Positions 10,301 through 22,178 of a stretch of DNA of 64,000 nt are shown here, one piece after another. Made by a program: the position numbers and the translations under genes. The first letter of the stretch is position 1. Each line of letters opens with the position of its first letter. Below the pieces are notes generated by a model. The model had not been told where the DNA came from. It did no database searches and saw only the letters and a list, made by a program, of their open reading frames with translations. Source of the DNA: Liriodendron chinense. Taxonomy: Eukaryota > Streptophyta > Magnoliopsida > Magnoliales > Magnoliaceae. The stretch is taken from the NCBI GenBank assembly GCA_003013855.2, contig ML058342.1:1673120-1737119 (forward strand), in the 5' to 3' direction.

Positions 10301-10860
10301 CATGACACATTCATGAATTGCATACATATATTAGACAGCGGATTAATAGAAGTAATGATAGCTATATACTTTCAGCTGACTCACATCATAGATCACAAGA
10401 TTTTTAGAAAGGAGACTGTAATGGTGAGGATAAGGCCAGAGCGGTTCTCACAGGGTACCGGTATGAAATTACAAGCGCGTAGTACTGGACCATTTAAAGT
10501 ATTGCAAAAAATTGGGTCCAACGCGTATAGTATAGACCTTCCACCTGAAATGGGCATTAATCCAATGTTTAATGTGGAAGATTTAGTCCTCTCCCCTAAT
10601 CCTACCAGTGATCCTTCTTCTCTTTCGTGGCTATACTCTGAGTTTGCTTCACAACCTACTCCACCCCTTCCCCACCCTATTACTATAAAGGAAGAAATTG
10701 AAGGGATTGTTGATGAAGAGATAGTTTCTACGAGAGATGAAGGTTTCTAGATATACCTTGTAAAATGGAAGAACAAACCACTGTCTGAATCTACGTGGTT
10801 GACAGAAGCAGAATTACAAAGAATTGATCTAGACTTGCTAGAGAGCCACAAGAGCTTTAT
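10300..10860 (+). pseudogene. gypsy integrase C-terminus and chromodomain remnant
   Basis: VMVRIRPERFSQGTGMKLQ, GPFKVLQKIGSNAY and MFNVEDLVLSPN are the usual end of plant gypsy integrase. After a proline-rich linker, YLVKWKNKPLSESTWLTEAE is a chromodomain-type motif, cut by one in-frame stop at about 10748. The chromodomain places it among chromoviruses. Confidence 0.8.
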
Positions 10861-10895
10861 CTCGACGGAGTCGAGCTCTTCTCAGCTGAGGAGAA

Positions 10896-11859
10896 TGATG
10901 CGGACATCAAGCCCTTTAGGGTTTATCATCGTAGGAGGTGATCGATGCATGCATCTCTTTGGCCCGATGAAGGGCTTGGATCATTCATGACGACATGAGG
11001 AGCATTGAAGGCCCTACGCATGTGATTTGGCACATAGAAGACCCCACAATGGGAAGACACGTGTGTATGATGATGAAGACCCGATTGGACAGATTTGGCT
11101 GTCTTCGGGCACCCGATCGAGTGCCCGACCAAGCGCCTGAAATTCAGCCGCTTATGTGTTTTAGTGGCTGGACATTTTTTGATGTCTTCGGGCGACTGAT
11201 CGGGCGCTCGAAGTCCCGCCCGACCACCGCTTGAATTATTTTTTTAGTTTTTTTTTTTTTTACTTAAGTTTATGGGTATTTTAGGCTTTTTCTTCTTTCT
11301 TAGTGTTTATTTAAGAGGGTTTAGCCCTAATTATGAATTTAGTTATTGATTATTAAATGAAAAGCCTTTTGGTTGCCTCCTCTTCTCTCTCTCTCTCTGT
11401 GGAACTTCATCCCTTCTTCTCCAATCTTCTTCTATTTTCTTCTTCTCTCTTCCTCCAACTTTCTTCAAGGTAACTTTTTATCTCTCCTCTTTATTCTAAG
11501 CCTAAATTTTGTTGATTCCCACAACCCTAAATTTGAGATTTGATCTAAAACCTAATTTCTCAGATTTTCGAATCCCTAATTCGAGAAATCCTTTGATTTT
11601 CCGGACTAGTGAATCCCATTGGGCGATTGGGTTTTGACCATGTAAGATCGGGAGGTTCCATTCCTCGTCAGATCCATTCCACGCATTAATTGAATCCCAC
11701 ATCGTGTGATTGTGATGATGGCCCGCATTATTGCATGTTTCTTTTCTGATTTTCTTAGATTATGATGATAGATGCTGAATTTTTATTATTATTGTTTTGT
11801 TATTCCGCTGGATCATATATGCTCATGAACATGTATCATAATTAGGGCGTCTTGCATCA
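10896..11859 (+). repeat. 3' LTR of the gypsy element
   Basis: It begins TGATGCGGACATC right after a purine tract (GAGGAGAA, 10888-10895) and ends GCATCA. It is closely similar to the 5' LTR but lacks about 20 bases of the U3 GGGCGCC cluster. Confidence 0.9.
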
Positions 11860-11903
11860 AGAAAACTGTACAAACACCACCAAAGCCAAAAAGGCTATTA
11901 TTC

Positions 11904-12272
11904 CTAGCTGGTTGGAAAACGATCAACTATCTTCGCGGCACGCGTCCATTCCATTACATAAAATTTAGCTTTGGAAAACACTTCCTCAACTCTACCCGCC
12001 CGAGTTCTGAATGTTTTATTGTTCATTTCCAACCATAGGAACCACAACCCCGCCAAAAGAGCAAGATGCCATATTTTCCGCCCCACCACCCCATGCAAAC
12101 CTTTGTGCCACATGAACAAAAAAGAGCCTATGCAATTTGGTGAAACCCACGTAATTCCGGAAAGGTTGAAGAACTTATGCCATACCCGCCTCGCAAAATC
12201 GCAATGAATAAAGAGATGGTCCACCGATTCCTCATCCTGATAACATATGACGCACACATTCGGGAGGATCAT
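11904..12272 (-). pseudogene. L1 ORF2 C-terminal zf-RVT region
   Basis: A 122-residue open stretch contains the zinc-binding reverse transcriptase-associated motif CVICYQDEESVDHLFIHC followed by WHLALLAGLWFLWLEMN, matching the copy at 25274-25756. It belongs to the truncated L1 and has no start of its own. Confidence 0.8.
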
Positions 12273-12438
12273 CTGCCTTTTCCTGAGGTTATCAACTGTC
12301 AGGATCTTACTACACCCTACATGAAAGCCACCACCTTAGAGGGTGCTCCATAGCGCCAAACTTCTGCCGTCAGGCTTATCTCGCTACAGCCACCTCCCTC
12401 CAAGAGGGAATAGAAGGATCTAACCAAAAAAGATAGAT

Positions 12439-13102
12439 CTATCCAGATCTATCTTTTAACCACACCATGGAATCCGATTCTGACAACACTGACCTCACCT
12501 TGTCAAGAAGAGTCGGCAAGTCAATAAGCTCCTCTAACTCGTCATCAAGAAGGTGCCTCCTACACGGCAGGGCCCAAGAACACGTTTCACCTTGAAACGA
12601 GAAGTAGTGAGCCACAACTACCCCCTCCTCCGCTAACAGCCTAGCTAACCCTGGGAACCTCACTCTCAACATTTGATCCCCCAGCCAAATATCTTCCTAG
12701 AACTTGATCTTTTGGCCATCACCAAGAGAGAAACCTACACCTTCCCATACCTCACTTCTAATGTGGGCCACCGGTTTCCAAATTGAGGAAGATCTATACA
12801 GAGAAGAGGGACGAGTCCACCCCCCCATACTTCCTACCCACTACCTCCCTCCAAAAAGATCCCTCCACCCCAAACCTGCACACTCATTTGCCTAGCAACA
12901 CATCGTTCATTCTCTCTAAGCTTCTCAAACCGGCTCCTCCTTGCTCTTGAGGCCTACAAACTTCTTCCCAATTCATAAGATGAAACCTATGCCTATCATC
13001 CGTCCCTTTCCAGAGGAAATCTCTTCTAATTCTCTCCAATTTCTTGAGCACCGCCTTTGGACACTTGAATAGAGACATAAAGTAGACCGGAAGGTTTGAC
13101 AT
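12439..13102 (-). pseudogene. L1 ORF2 central remnants
   Basis: Two open stretches (13102-12884 and 12672-12439) read as the segment between the reverse transcriptase and zf-RVT regions, including RRDFLWKG and EQGGAGLRSLERMN. They are separated by frame breaks. Confidence 0.7.
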
Positions 13103-13175
13103 TGTGGCCTTAATGAGGGTAATCCTCGCTCCTAGAGATAAAGTTTTGTTCCACCAACACGAGGCTGTTAAAGGC

Positions 13176-14585
13176 TGTTTCTTCTTCCTTTGTTTTATTT
13201 TCTGATTAATAGGGATGGAATTTGTTTATTTTTTCAAATGGAAACAAAGTTACATATTTAGATATTGAAAACTGCTAGCTGAATCTACTGTTAAAGACAC
13301 AGCTCATAATGGGTAACTCCCAGATTCGCTAAAGCCTCATTAACTGCTGGCTTTGTGATCAGTATGGAACACTTGCACATGGAAATTCCCACCAAGAATA
13401 TCAGAAATGAAGTTAAACATCCCCACTCCTCTCCTAGGCGGTCTATGCGTAGGATTAGCCACTGAATGACATTGAGGGAGTTATCATCAGTCAAAGATAC
13501 GATCTAATGGATGAGCTCTGTAAACATCCAAGGCTGTGCCCAATCATTTATGCTGCAGCAAACTGTTCAAAAAAAAAAAAAAAAAAAAATGCTGCGGCAA
13601 CAGATCAGATGTTTGTAGCACACTAGTTAGGTTGGTATCATCCTCCCTGGAATTATCTGCGCATTAACAATTATCAGGGAAAATAATGCCACACTGCCTT
13701 GTATTTTTCTTTTAGTACTAACAAATGGTCATGCTCAAGAAAACCCCTAGTTGTAATTTTGACAATAAAACTAAATAGTATGTATTTCTAAGCTGCAATT
13801 CAATCTGAGAATAGGTTACTGGTGGTTGCCTTTTGAGATGTGGTGTGTGTTTACATTTGAGTTTATAATGGGTCAGAGGGGTCTTTGAATTGCTGGTGAC
13901 AGAGAGGGATGCCATTAAGTATTCGTTTGAATTTGCGGATAGGGGTTTGGAAAGGGATGTTTCTGTCGATGGATCTTTAAATCCTAGACATGGACTTCAA
14001 TGGATGTTAAGGTTATGTGTTTGGATGCATGAACAGGGGCTCCATGGATGTTGGGATTTTGCGTTTGAATGACACCTAGAAGTCCTTTTCTTGAACAGTG
14101 TACCACAGAAATGCATATTGAAGAGGTGAGCTGTGGCACATGTGCCAACATGACACATGTGTGAGATGTAGGCGATGTAAAAATTGGGTCCTAAAATGTG
14201 AACATGCTCTCTTGCAAACTCCAAGCCATGTACCATTGTTTTGCATTTGCCGGAGTATGGTTGTGATATAAATATGGAGTAGACAGCAATTTTTGTGGAA
14301 ACCTTTGTCCATGAATGACCGTATTTCAGCCCGCTACATGCACACAACAATATTCAATTTTTTGTCGGGCTGGGGTCCAGCAAAATCAATATTTTGAATA
14401 GGCCCAGCCTGACCAGTTTAAAATCTCGGCTAGAGGCCTGTCGATTGCCAGGCTATTTTTTTTTCCCTTTCTTTCTTGTGGAAACACTTGTGCAACTCTG
14501 TATTAAGTGACAGTTGCAGGCAAACTAAGGAAGCCCCTAGACATGGGCATCTTTGTATTAAGTGCAGCATTCCATGCATCTGAAC
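13176..14585. other. No gene recognised
   Basis: AT-rich DNA with an A-run at 13567-13589 and no recognisable coding or boundary signal. The short frames on both strands overlap and have no known domain. Confidence 0.5.
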
Positions 14586-15405
14586 CATGGCTCTGAATAT
14601 TCATATCGGGGCTCGTATCGGCCCGAGCTGAAAACAATTCAATACGGGTGACATGTATTGGTATTGGACTGTATCAGCCCATATTGGTCATTTTTTTTTC
14701 TTTAAAGCCAAGGAATTAAGGAAACATATCAGAAAAAGGGAAACATGAGATATTCAAGAATCCATCACCTTTGTGTGTGTGTGTATTTTGGACATGTATA
14801 TAATGGTGTGACAGACCATCCTTTGATAAGAATGTTGTTTGTCGGTTTAAGTTATTGAAGTCGACAAAACAGGCCCTAGTTGAACATAAATCAACCATGA
14901 TTTGGGGAATTAGGGCACATTATTTTGAAATGCAAAAAAAAAAGAAAGGAAAAAGAAATAGAAAAGAAAAGAAAAGATGAGAACGTGAAAAAAAAAAAGT
15001 GAAGGTTTACCCTTCTTTCCAATGTTTCTCATAATGGCCCATTATTCATCAATTTGTCTAATCCCGCTAAAATATTTTGTTTTAATCCCCCAAATAGGTC
15101 TAGATCTTGTTTAAAATGACTTTCGAAGCTTCCTCTATGGTTTAAATTAAAAAATAAGAGAAAAAATGAGTGAAAATTTGAAAAACAATTTAAAAGGGCC
15201 TTTATGGGCATATCGGCCCGCATACGTTTGTTACAGCTGTATTGGACCTGTATGGTGCCGCTACACCCCATGTCGGCTGATTTGCTTCGATATTGTGCAT
15301 CTTTATGAAGTATGCCCCTCTTGGCCCTATATCACCTATCATACCAAGCCGATATGGATACAATACGACCAATCGGCCGATACAACACCGATATTCAAAA
15401 CTATG
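14586..15405. mobile_element. Inverted-repeat element with TATCGGCC interior
   Basis: The left end CATGGCTCTGAATATTC and the reverse complement of the right end, CATAGTTTTGAATATCGG, form terminal inverted repeats. Facing CGTATCGGCCCGAG and CAATCGGCCGATAC motifs lie just inside. The flanking 8 bp (ATCTGAAC / ATCCTAAC) match at 6/8. It resembles the TAACGG family but is longer, with an AT-rich centre. Confidence 0.6.
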
Positions 15406-15489
15406 ATCCTAACGACCCTTACAAGTATTTTCTTGCCTATAGATGTGAATGCCCCTACTGTCTCCAATAGAAGCCTGGTTTAAGAGTAA

Positions 15490-16345
15490 TTTCCTTGCTC
15501 CATGATAGTGCTAAAAATCAGATATGCCTGATCTGCACTATAACAAGAAATCCTAGGTTTGAAGACCAAAGTGCTAAACTTATGAAACGGGGCTCTCGGA
15601 GATTGTTTGAACCTACAGCTTTTCAAAGGCGACAAACAAGGCATTTCTCCCCCTTACGAGTAAAAGCCGGGAGGAGGAATCATATAGATCTCTTCAAGGT
15701 TTATCACCATGAAGAAATGAGTTCTTGATCTTATACATGCCAATTCAAATTTCTGGCGAGAGGAATGAGGACTCTGATAGAATTGAGCTTAGCAACTGGA
15801 CTAAATGTTTCTAGGTATAGCTGATCCCATTAGTCCAAGGGTATCCTTTTGCAATCAGTCTTGCTTTATAACGAGCCCTACTTACATTTGGATGCTTTTT
15901 GGAAAGTAAACAACCATTTGCACCCCACTGGATTCTTCCCTTCATGTAACTCGGTCATCTCTGAAGTTTTATTTATTTATTTTTGTCTTAATGCTGCTTT
16001 CATCTTCTACAACTAGTCTCCACAATGAACTTTTAAGAGCAATGTCTACCCTTGTGGGAATAGGATAAGAGGAAAGAGATACAGGGAAGTAATTACGAGA
16101 TGAAGACATTTTGAAAGGAAACAAATTGAGCAATAGAATGAGCTGTGCAACTTGTGGTGTCACTCTTCTTCAAATAGTAAGGAATCCCTTCAAAGATGAA
16201 AACATTCGTGATTACATTTCTTTTCCTAGTCATGGGATTCAAGCACTTGTAGCCTTTTTTTATCTCAGGCATATCCAACAAATGTGCATTTCTTGGAGGT
16301 AGGAGGGAATTTATTCTTTTTGGTGTCGAAGTTATGCACAAAATA
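15490..16345 (-). mobile_element. Ty1/copia pol fragment
   Basis: On the - strand broken frames give the copia region where integrase ends and reverse transcriptase begins: KKGYKCLNPMTRKRNVITNV and FIFEGIPYYL (16350-16093), then a VGCKWLFT-like stretch and RT-like segments down to about 15500. No LTRs are attached. Confidence 0.65.
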
Positions 16346-17739
16346 GACACATCAAAACATTTTCAGAGGTTTTTTTATTTTTTATTTTTTGAAGATTATT
16401 TTTAGAGGAATATTATTATTAGGAACATGATGTTGTAACGGTATGTATCCACATGACTCTTTACATCCAAAACTCTAGTGGGCAATCAATTGATTAAGTA
16501 ACACGGGGTAAGAGCTGATTCTGAGCAATAATGTTTTGAAATATTCATCTCTATTGTGTTTTGTTGGGGAGTATGAGAACATGTTTTCTACAACTTAATT
16601 CCATGTTTTTGTAGATAAGAGTGGAATTTAAGCAGACATACATGTTTTATGGAATCAATTGGGATTGTGAGACTCATATGTATGCAATAACATCAATTGC
16701 AAAACCACAAATTGGCATTGAGAATGGAAACTTTCCTTGGGCCATGACTAATCAAAGATGCAAGGTGCTTTCTTTGTCCCACCAACTTCAAGATTGTCAC
16801 TCCAGCGTCCCATCCCACAACATGGACACTCTTGGCTCACCTTCTCACCAATTCTCTCTCAAATGTGCGTGCTTAGAGATGGGTAGCTCACAAGTTGTAT
16901 GAGGTTGGATGAAGAGGTTCAAGAGTCCCTAATTTATAGGGTTATGTTTCCTTATCCTGTCATAGGAACTAAGTCCCATTGGACTGATTCCTTGTCACAT
17001 GCTGGCCCTTATCTTTATTTTGCGTAATTAGATGTAGCCTCGAAAAATCAAAAGAGCTCAATTCCCTTTGGCGACTATGCACCAATGTTAAAACTGTGAT
17101 ACTGGATCACAATTGATGACATTAAAATCAATAATGTTCTCACTTTACAGGGTCTATGATCATGTCCACTTCGACTCCCACCAGGTTTCACATTCGTTCA
17201 ATTTAATCACGTGCCACTAAGAATTTATATCTTCAAAAAACTGTATGGCTAGGAGATTATTCTATTAATCATGTGAGTGAATTGGTGGCTCAAGAGTCCC
17301 ATAGGAGAACATGTAGACCCTTGAGGACTCGTCCATTCATTGTTTTAAACTAGATTCACATCTATCATCCATAGGTTCTGATCAATCTGAACTCTACACT
17401 CATAGATTTTGCATATCTCGATTATGGGTCATATATGACGCGTTCGGTGTTCACCCAAAAAAACAAAAACAAAAATGGACTAGATCTGATAATCAACACC
17501 CAGTAGATAATGTTTAGATCTGTTAGTAAGAATCCATCACATGGGTGGTCCAGATTTAATATTAGGCGGCATACATCTAACCATCATTACCCCATTGGAC
17601 TGTTCAGTTTCGATAAGCAGTGTCCATGAACCATGCAGAGTGTTGTTGGAGGAAATGCGAGTCTTAGTGCCCTGCTCATTAATATGGATGATCAGATTGT
17701 TCCACTACCGGTTGACCACAACGACTAAGTGGAACATCA
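16346..17739. other. No gene recognised; probable repeat-derived DNA
   Basis: Several short frames but no identifiable domain. The right part leads into a copia fragment, so some of this may be decayed copia or LTR sequence. Confidence 0.45.
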
Positions 17740-18835
17740 AGAACTGATCCCTGTACGCCCAATTGATACTGATGTGCCCAATGATGATACACCACCACTA
17801 GAAAATCCCATAAGATCTCAAAGGTAAGGAGGCTTGCTATTATAAATGATTATATGATGTATATACAAGAATGAGCAGTAATGATCTGGTCACATTTTCG
17901 TAGGCTATAGAGTGATAGGGTTTTTCTAAGTGGATTGATGACGTGAAAGATGAGTTGAAATTCACGAGTTAGAATGGAGTCTGGAATCTCGTAGAATTGA
18001 CCAAAAGGGTCATGGGGCTGTTGGCTGTAAATGGGTTTATAAGACCAAACGTGATTCCAAGGGTCGCATCGAGTGATTCAAAGCAAGGTGTCCCATAACG
18101 GTAACGGTGGCCGTAACGGCCACCACCGTTACCGTTACGATACGGGCCGTAACGGCCGTTACGGACCCCGTATCGGCCGATACGGCCCTTTTTTATTTTT
18201 TTAAAAAATCTGTTTTAGGACCGTTACGGGGCCGTTACGGTCCGATACGGGGCCGTATCGGACCGATACGGCCCCGTATCGGTCCGATACGGGCCGTTAC
18301 GGGGCCGTTACGGCCCGTTTTTTCTGTAACGGCCGTTACGGCCGTTTTAACCCCGTAACGCGTAACGGTCATGACCGTTTCCGTTACGTATCGGCCGATA
18401 CGGCCGATACGTAACCGTTTTGGGATACCTTGATTCAAAGTTAGACTAGTGGCAAAAGGATACACCCAACGTCCGGGCATATTGACTATAAGGAGACATT
18501 CTCTCGTCCTTGAAAAGGATTCCCTTAGGGTAATTAGGGAATTACTGGCTCATTTTGATTTTGAGCTACATCAAAAGATGTGAAAACGATGTTCTTGAAC
18601 GTAATCTAGAAGAAGTCTACATGGAACATTTCGAAGGTTTCTCAGTAGATGGACAAGAATATCTTGTGTGCAGACTTAAGAAATCTATATATGAACTTAA
18701 ATAAGCTTTTCAATGATGCCATTACCTCATTCTAGTTCTAGGAAAACATCGTTGATCAGTGCATATATTTGAAGGTCAGTGGGAGTAAGCTTATATTTTT
18801 GGTCTTGTATGTGGTTGGTAGTGACTTGGGGTTAC
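17740..18835 (+). mobile_element. Ty1/copia RT fragment interrupted by a MITE
   Basis: Frames read IPVRPIDTDVPNDDTPPLENP, then WNLVEL, CKWVYKTKRDSKGRIE and, after the inserted element, VAKGYTQRPGIDYKETFS. Stops are frequent. A different copia element starts at about 18836. Confidence 0.7.
18084..18432. mobile_element. hAT-type MITE with TAACGG/TATCGG palindromic interior, exact TSD
   Basis: Terminal inverted repeats CAAGGTGTCCCATAACGGT and (reverse complement of right end) CAAGGTATCCCAAAACGGT. Flanked by ATTCAAAG on both sides (18076-18083 and 18433-18440), an exact 8-bp duplication as made by hAT transposases. The 349-bp interior is almost wholly GTAACGGCC, CGGCCGTTACGG and GTATCGGCCGATAC palindromes around a T/A-rich spacer. 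It splits the copia reading frame. Confidence 0.88.
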
Positions 18836-18847
18836 TGTTAGAGAAAG

Positions 18848-19048
18848 TTGCAAAATGTACTCTCATCAGGAAGACCTAGCCATCTTTATCAACTTCACAC
18901 TGAAATCAACAATCTTGAACAAGGTGATGGCACTGTAGAAGAATATTTTGCTATATTAAATAAAGAATGGGAAGAACTAGATGACTCAGGCGGCTATTCT
19001 AGAGTTGGAAGATCTGAAAAATCAGATAAAACAATTGTGGATCTTTAA
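18848..19048 (+). pseudogene. copia gag remnant
   Basis: RPSHLYQLHTEINNLEQGD and VEEYFAILNKEWEELD are typical of the copia gag (UBN2-type) domain. The frame stops soon after. Confidence 0.75.
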
Positions 19049-19628
19049 ATTTCTTATTGGTCTTCGTTCGGATTTTGAACCTTAATGTACACAAATTCTT
19101 GGTAGAGAATCTCTTCCTACCCTCGAATCCGTATATGTAATTACATTTGTACAGAGGCTCGATGACGGAATGTTGTCTCTCCTCCCAACCATCCAGGACG
19201 ATGTGCCCTAACTAAAGAATATAAAAATCCCAAGGGGCAAGTGCCTGGTCGTGGAAACGTGGACGAAGATAAACTTCGATGCACGCATTGTGGACGAAGA
19301 CGAATTGTTGGATCCTTCATCCTCGCCTTTGGCCAAAGGACGTCAAAACAAAGTCTTCTGCTAATATAAGCATCACTGATGAAACATCTGGTTATGCTGC
19401 ACCAGATCCACGAGACAAAACCTTTAGCGAGCTACAACAACAAGTGGCAGCCCTTGAAGCCTTTATCTTCGCTGCCGACCAGATGGGGAAGGCAGACCAA
19501 AAGGGTTTGGGTGAAGTTGTTTTGTCCATACTCTTGGATTGTCTCGCACAAAGTTAGGAACACAGTCAATTAAATGTGTGTTCCTCGGGCACTCCAATTC
19601 TTAGAAAGGATACAAGTGTTACTGTCCC

Positions 19629-20714
19629 ATGACTCGAAAAAAGTACGTTTTTAAGGATGTTACATTCTTTGAAAATGTGCCTTATTTCAATTCACACGAC
19701 ATTACAACTCTTGCACCCTTTCCTCTTCCTGTCATAGACGAATCCCAAATTGAAGATGAATTGTGCCCCACTGAATCCAGAGAACTCAAGGTATACACTC
19801 GGCGTAAGAAGACTCCTTTTCTTTCCGAGCGCTGCCACTCTTCAACGATCGAACCAGAACTGGTGGATCTCCCAATTGCTCTTCACAAAGGAACTAGGTT
19901 ATGCACAAACCATCCCATTAGTCACTTTGTATCTTACAAATATCTCTCTCCCTCTTACCAATCATATCTTTCCTCTGTATCATCTGTCCCTATCCCCAAC
20001 AAGGTTGCAGATGCTTTTGATGACCCTAAATGGAAAGTAGACATGAAAGAAGAGATGACTGCCCTAGAAAAACAAAATACTTGGGCATTAGTTTCTCTTC
20101 CACCTGATAAACACATTGTCGGCTGCAAGTGGGTTTTCGGTGTTAAATACAAGGTTGATGGTTCAATCGATAGATACAAGGTGCGGCTAGTTGCCAAGGG
20201 ATTTGCTCAAAAGCATGGTGAAGATTACGATAAAACCTTTGCCCTGGTAGCCAAATTAAATTCTGTTTGTATCCTATTGTCTATTGCCGTCAATTGTCAA
20301 TGGTCTCTATATCAAATGGATGTTAAAAATGCTTTTCTACATGGTGATCTTCATGAAGAGATATATATGGCCCTTCCTCCCGGTTTTCAGCCTAAGGGGG
20401 AGACTGGCAAAGTTTGTCGTCTTCGAAAAGCTCTGTACGGCCTCAAACAGTTTTCTCGGGCTTGGTTTGAAAAGCTTGGCAATACGATTTCCAACATTGG
20501 CTTTAAAAGAAGCACCTTTGATCACTTTATGTTTGTTAAACACAAGGAGGGTAACATGACAATCCTTGTTGTGTATGTTGATGATATTATTTTGATTGGC
20601 TCAAGCATTATTGAGATAAACAATGTTAAGCAATTTCTGACATCATCATTTGAGATGAAAGATTTTGGACTGCTGAAGTACTTCCTCGGAATTGAAGTAG
20701 CTCGCTCAAAATGA
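19629..20714 (+). pseudogene. copia reverse transcriptase, 361-residue open frame
   Basis: The frame starts in the integrase/RT border (MTRKKYVFKDVTFFENVPYF) and contains the RVT_2 domain: NTWALVSLPPDKHIVGCKWV, RLVAKGFAQKHGEDY, QMDVKNAFLHGDLHEEIYM, LYGLKQ and the catalytic YVDDI box at about 20574. It ends at a TGA where related elements read SKxGI, so the polyprotein is broken there. It is the best preserved RT in the window. Confidence 0.88.
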
Positions 20715-20741
20715 GGAATCTTTTTATCCCAATGTAAGTAC

Positions 20742-21532
20742 GTGCCTGATCTGCTAACTGAGGTAGGTTTACTTGGTGCTCGCTCAGTTGACATACCCAT
20801 TGAGGTAAATCATAAGTTGCATGAGAGACAATCCGACGAAATTGATAATCTAGGCATGTATCGTTGTTTAGTGGGTCATCTAATTTATCTCAGCTTTACT
20901 CGACCAGACATCTCGTATGCTGTTGGAATTGTAAGCCAATTTATGCAACGACCTTGTCGGCATCACCCTGAAGCAGTTTATCGAATCATGCGTTACTTAA
21001 AAGCTGCACCTTGCCGGGGTCTTCTTTACTCAAATCATGGTCACTTGAATATTTTAGTGGGTTCTGTGATGCTGACTGGGCTGGCTCCTCCTCTGATCGA
21101 CGTTCTACTACAGGATATTGTACATTCGTAGGCGGAAACTTAGTTACTTGGAAAAGCAAGAAGCAATCCGTTGTTGCCCGTTCATCTGCCGAGACAGAAT
21201 ATCGTGCAATGGCCCATGGTGCTTGGGAATTACTATGGGTGAAAGCTATTCTTCAAGACATGGGATTTACAACATCTTCTTCAATTCCAATACATTGCGA
21301 TAATCAAGCGGCCATCCATATTGCAACTAATCTAGTTTTCCACGAGCGCACAAAGCACGTTGAAGTTGATTGCCACTTCATTCGAGAAAAACTAGCCGCC
21401 AAGCTTCTACATACTCCTTTTGTTCGTTCAGAAGATCAACTAGCAGATATCTTTACCAAAGCCATGTCTATAGTGCATCTCAAGAGCATCAGTGTTAAGC
21501 TTGGCATGAATGATATTCATGCTCCAGCTTGA
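20742..21532 (+). pseudogene. copia RT end and RNase H
   Basis: Two overlapping frames (20742-21131 and 21011-21532) carry YLSFTRPDISYAVGIVSQFM, then CDADWAGSSSDRRSTTGYC, SSAETEYRAMAHGAWELLW and HVEVDCHFIREKL, the standard RNase H end of a copia polyprotein. One frameshift lies between them at about 21050. Confidence 0.85.
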
Positions 21533-21619
21533 GGGGGAGTGTTAAAGTGCACAAAGTGTGTGTACACATGACGAGTACACAACACCAATGGTGTACACAG
21601 ACTATAATGCACCTGCAGC

Positions 21620-22178
21620 CAGTGTTTTAAATAGCTACGCTATGTAGCGTGTAGCTTACGCTACGTAGCGTAGCTTAGCCTAAACGCTACGTAGCTCATG
21701 AAAATAGCTTAAGTTGCATGTAGCCTATGCTACATGATTAATTTGGATACGCTACACGTTTCATAGACTACTGCTGCACGCTACATAGCTCACATTACAA
21801 GTCATTTTTCACGATAACATTAAAATCAATCATTAAAAATGATTTGTTACATAATTCTATTTCAATGAAAATTCGTTAGTCTTTTCGATGCTAATAGTAA
21901 AATAATATAAGAAATAGTTTTAAATCGGTTTTGTTGCTCTGTCTTCACTTTTATACTTAATCATTACCTTTGCTATTACTTTAGGTTGCATTTGTTGCAC
22001 CAAATATTATGAAATTTTGTTAAATTTTATTATTAATCATCTAATTTGGTGCAACCAAGTGCAACCTTGATTAAAAATCTAAGTGTTGTGTAGCTTACGC
22101 TACACACTATGTAGCTTACGCCTCACGCTTCAGAGAGGTGAAGGCTACGCTACACGCTATTCGCTATTTAAAACACTG
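21620..22178. mobile_element. hAT-type nonautonomous element with GCTACGTAGC interior, exact TSD
   Basis: Perfect ends CAGTGTTTTAAATAGC and its reverse complement. Flanks are CCTGCAGC on both sides (21612-21619 and 22179-22186). Subterminal blocks are repeats of TAGCGTGTAGC and GCTACGTAGCG; the 559-bp element has an AT-rich core and no transposase. It sits inside the copia LTR. Confidence 0.9.

Larger units (their letters stand above)
7377..11859 (+). mobile_element. Ty3/gypsy (chromovirus-like) LTR retrotransposon with internal deletions
   Basis: Two LTRs (7377-8371 and 10896-11859) flank a 2.5-kb interior. The TSD is AGAAA on both sides (7372-7376 and 11860-11864). Order + strand: primer binding site, gag remnant, reverse transcriptase remnant, integrase C-terminus and chromodomain. 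The polymerase core, RNase H and most of integrase are missing, so it cannot move on its own. Confidence 0.92.
7294..13161 (-). mobile_element. 5'-truncated L1 LINE carrying a nested gypsy element
   Basis: The L1 reads leftward from 13161 to a 19-base T-run at 7294-7312, which is its poly(A) tail. It is flanked by GAAGCTGTTAAAGG (7280-7293) and GAGGCTGTTAAAGG (13162-13175), a 14-bp TSD with 13 matches. Without the inserted gypsy element it is about 1.4 kb. Recognisable ORF2 parts are at 13102-12884 (CPKAVLKKLERIRRDFLWKG), 12672-12439 and 12272-11904. Confidence 0.88.
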
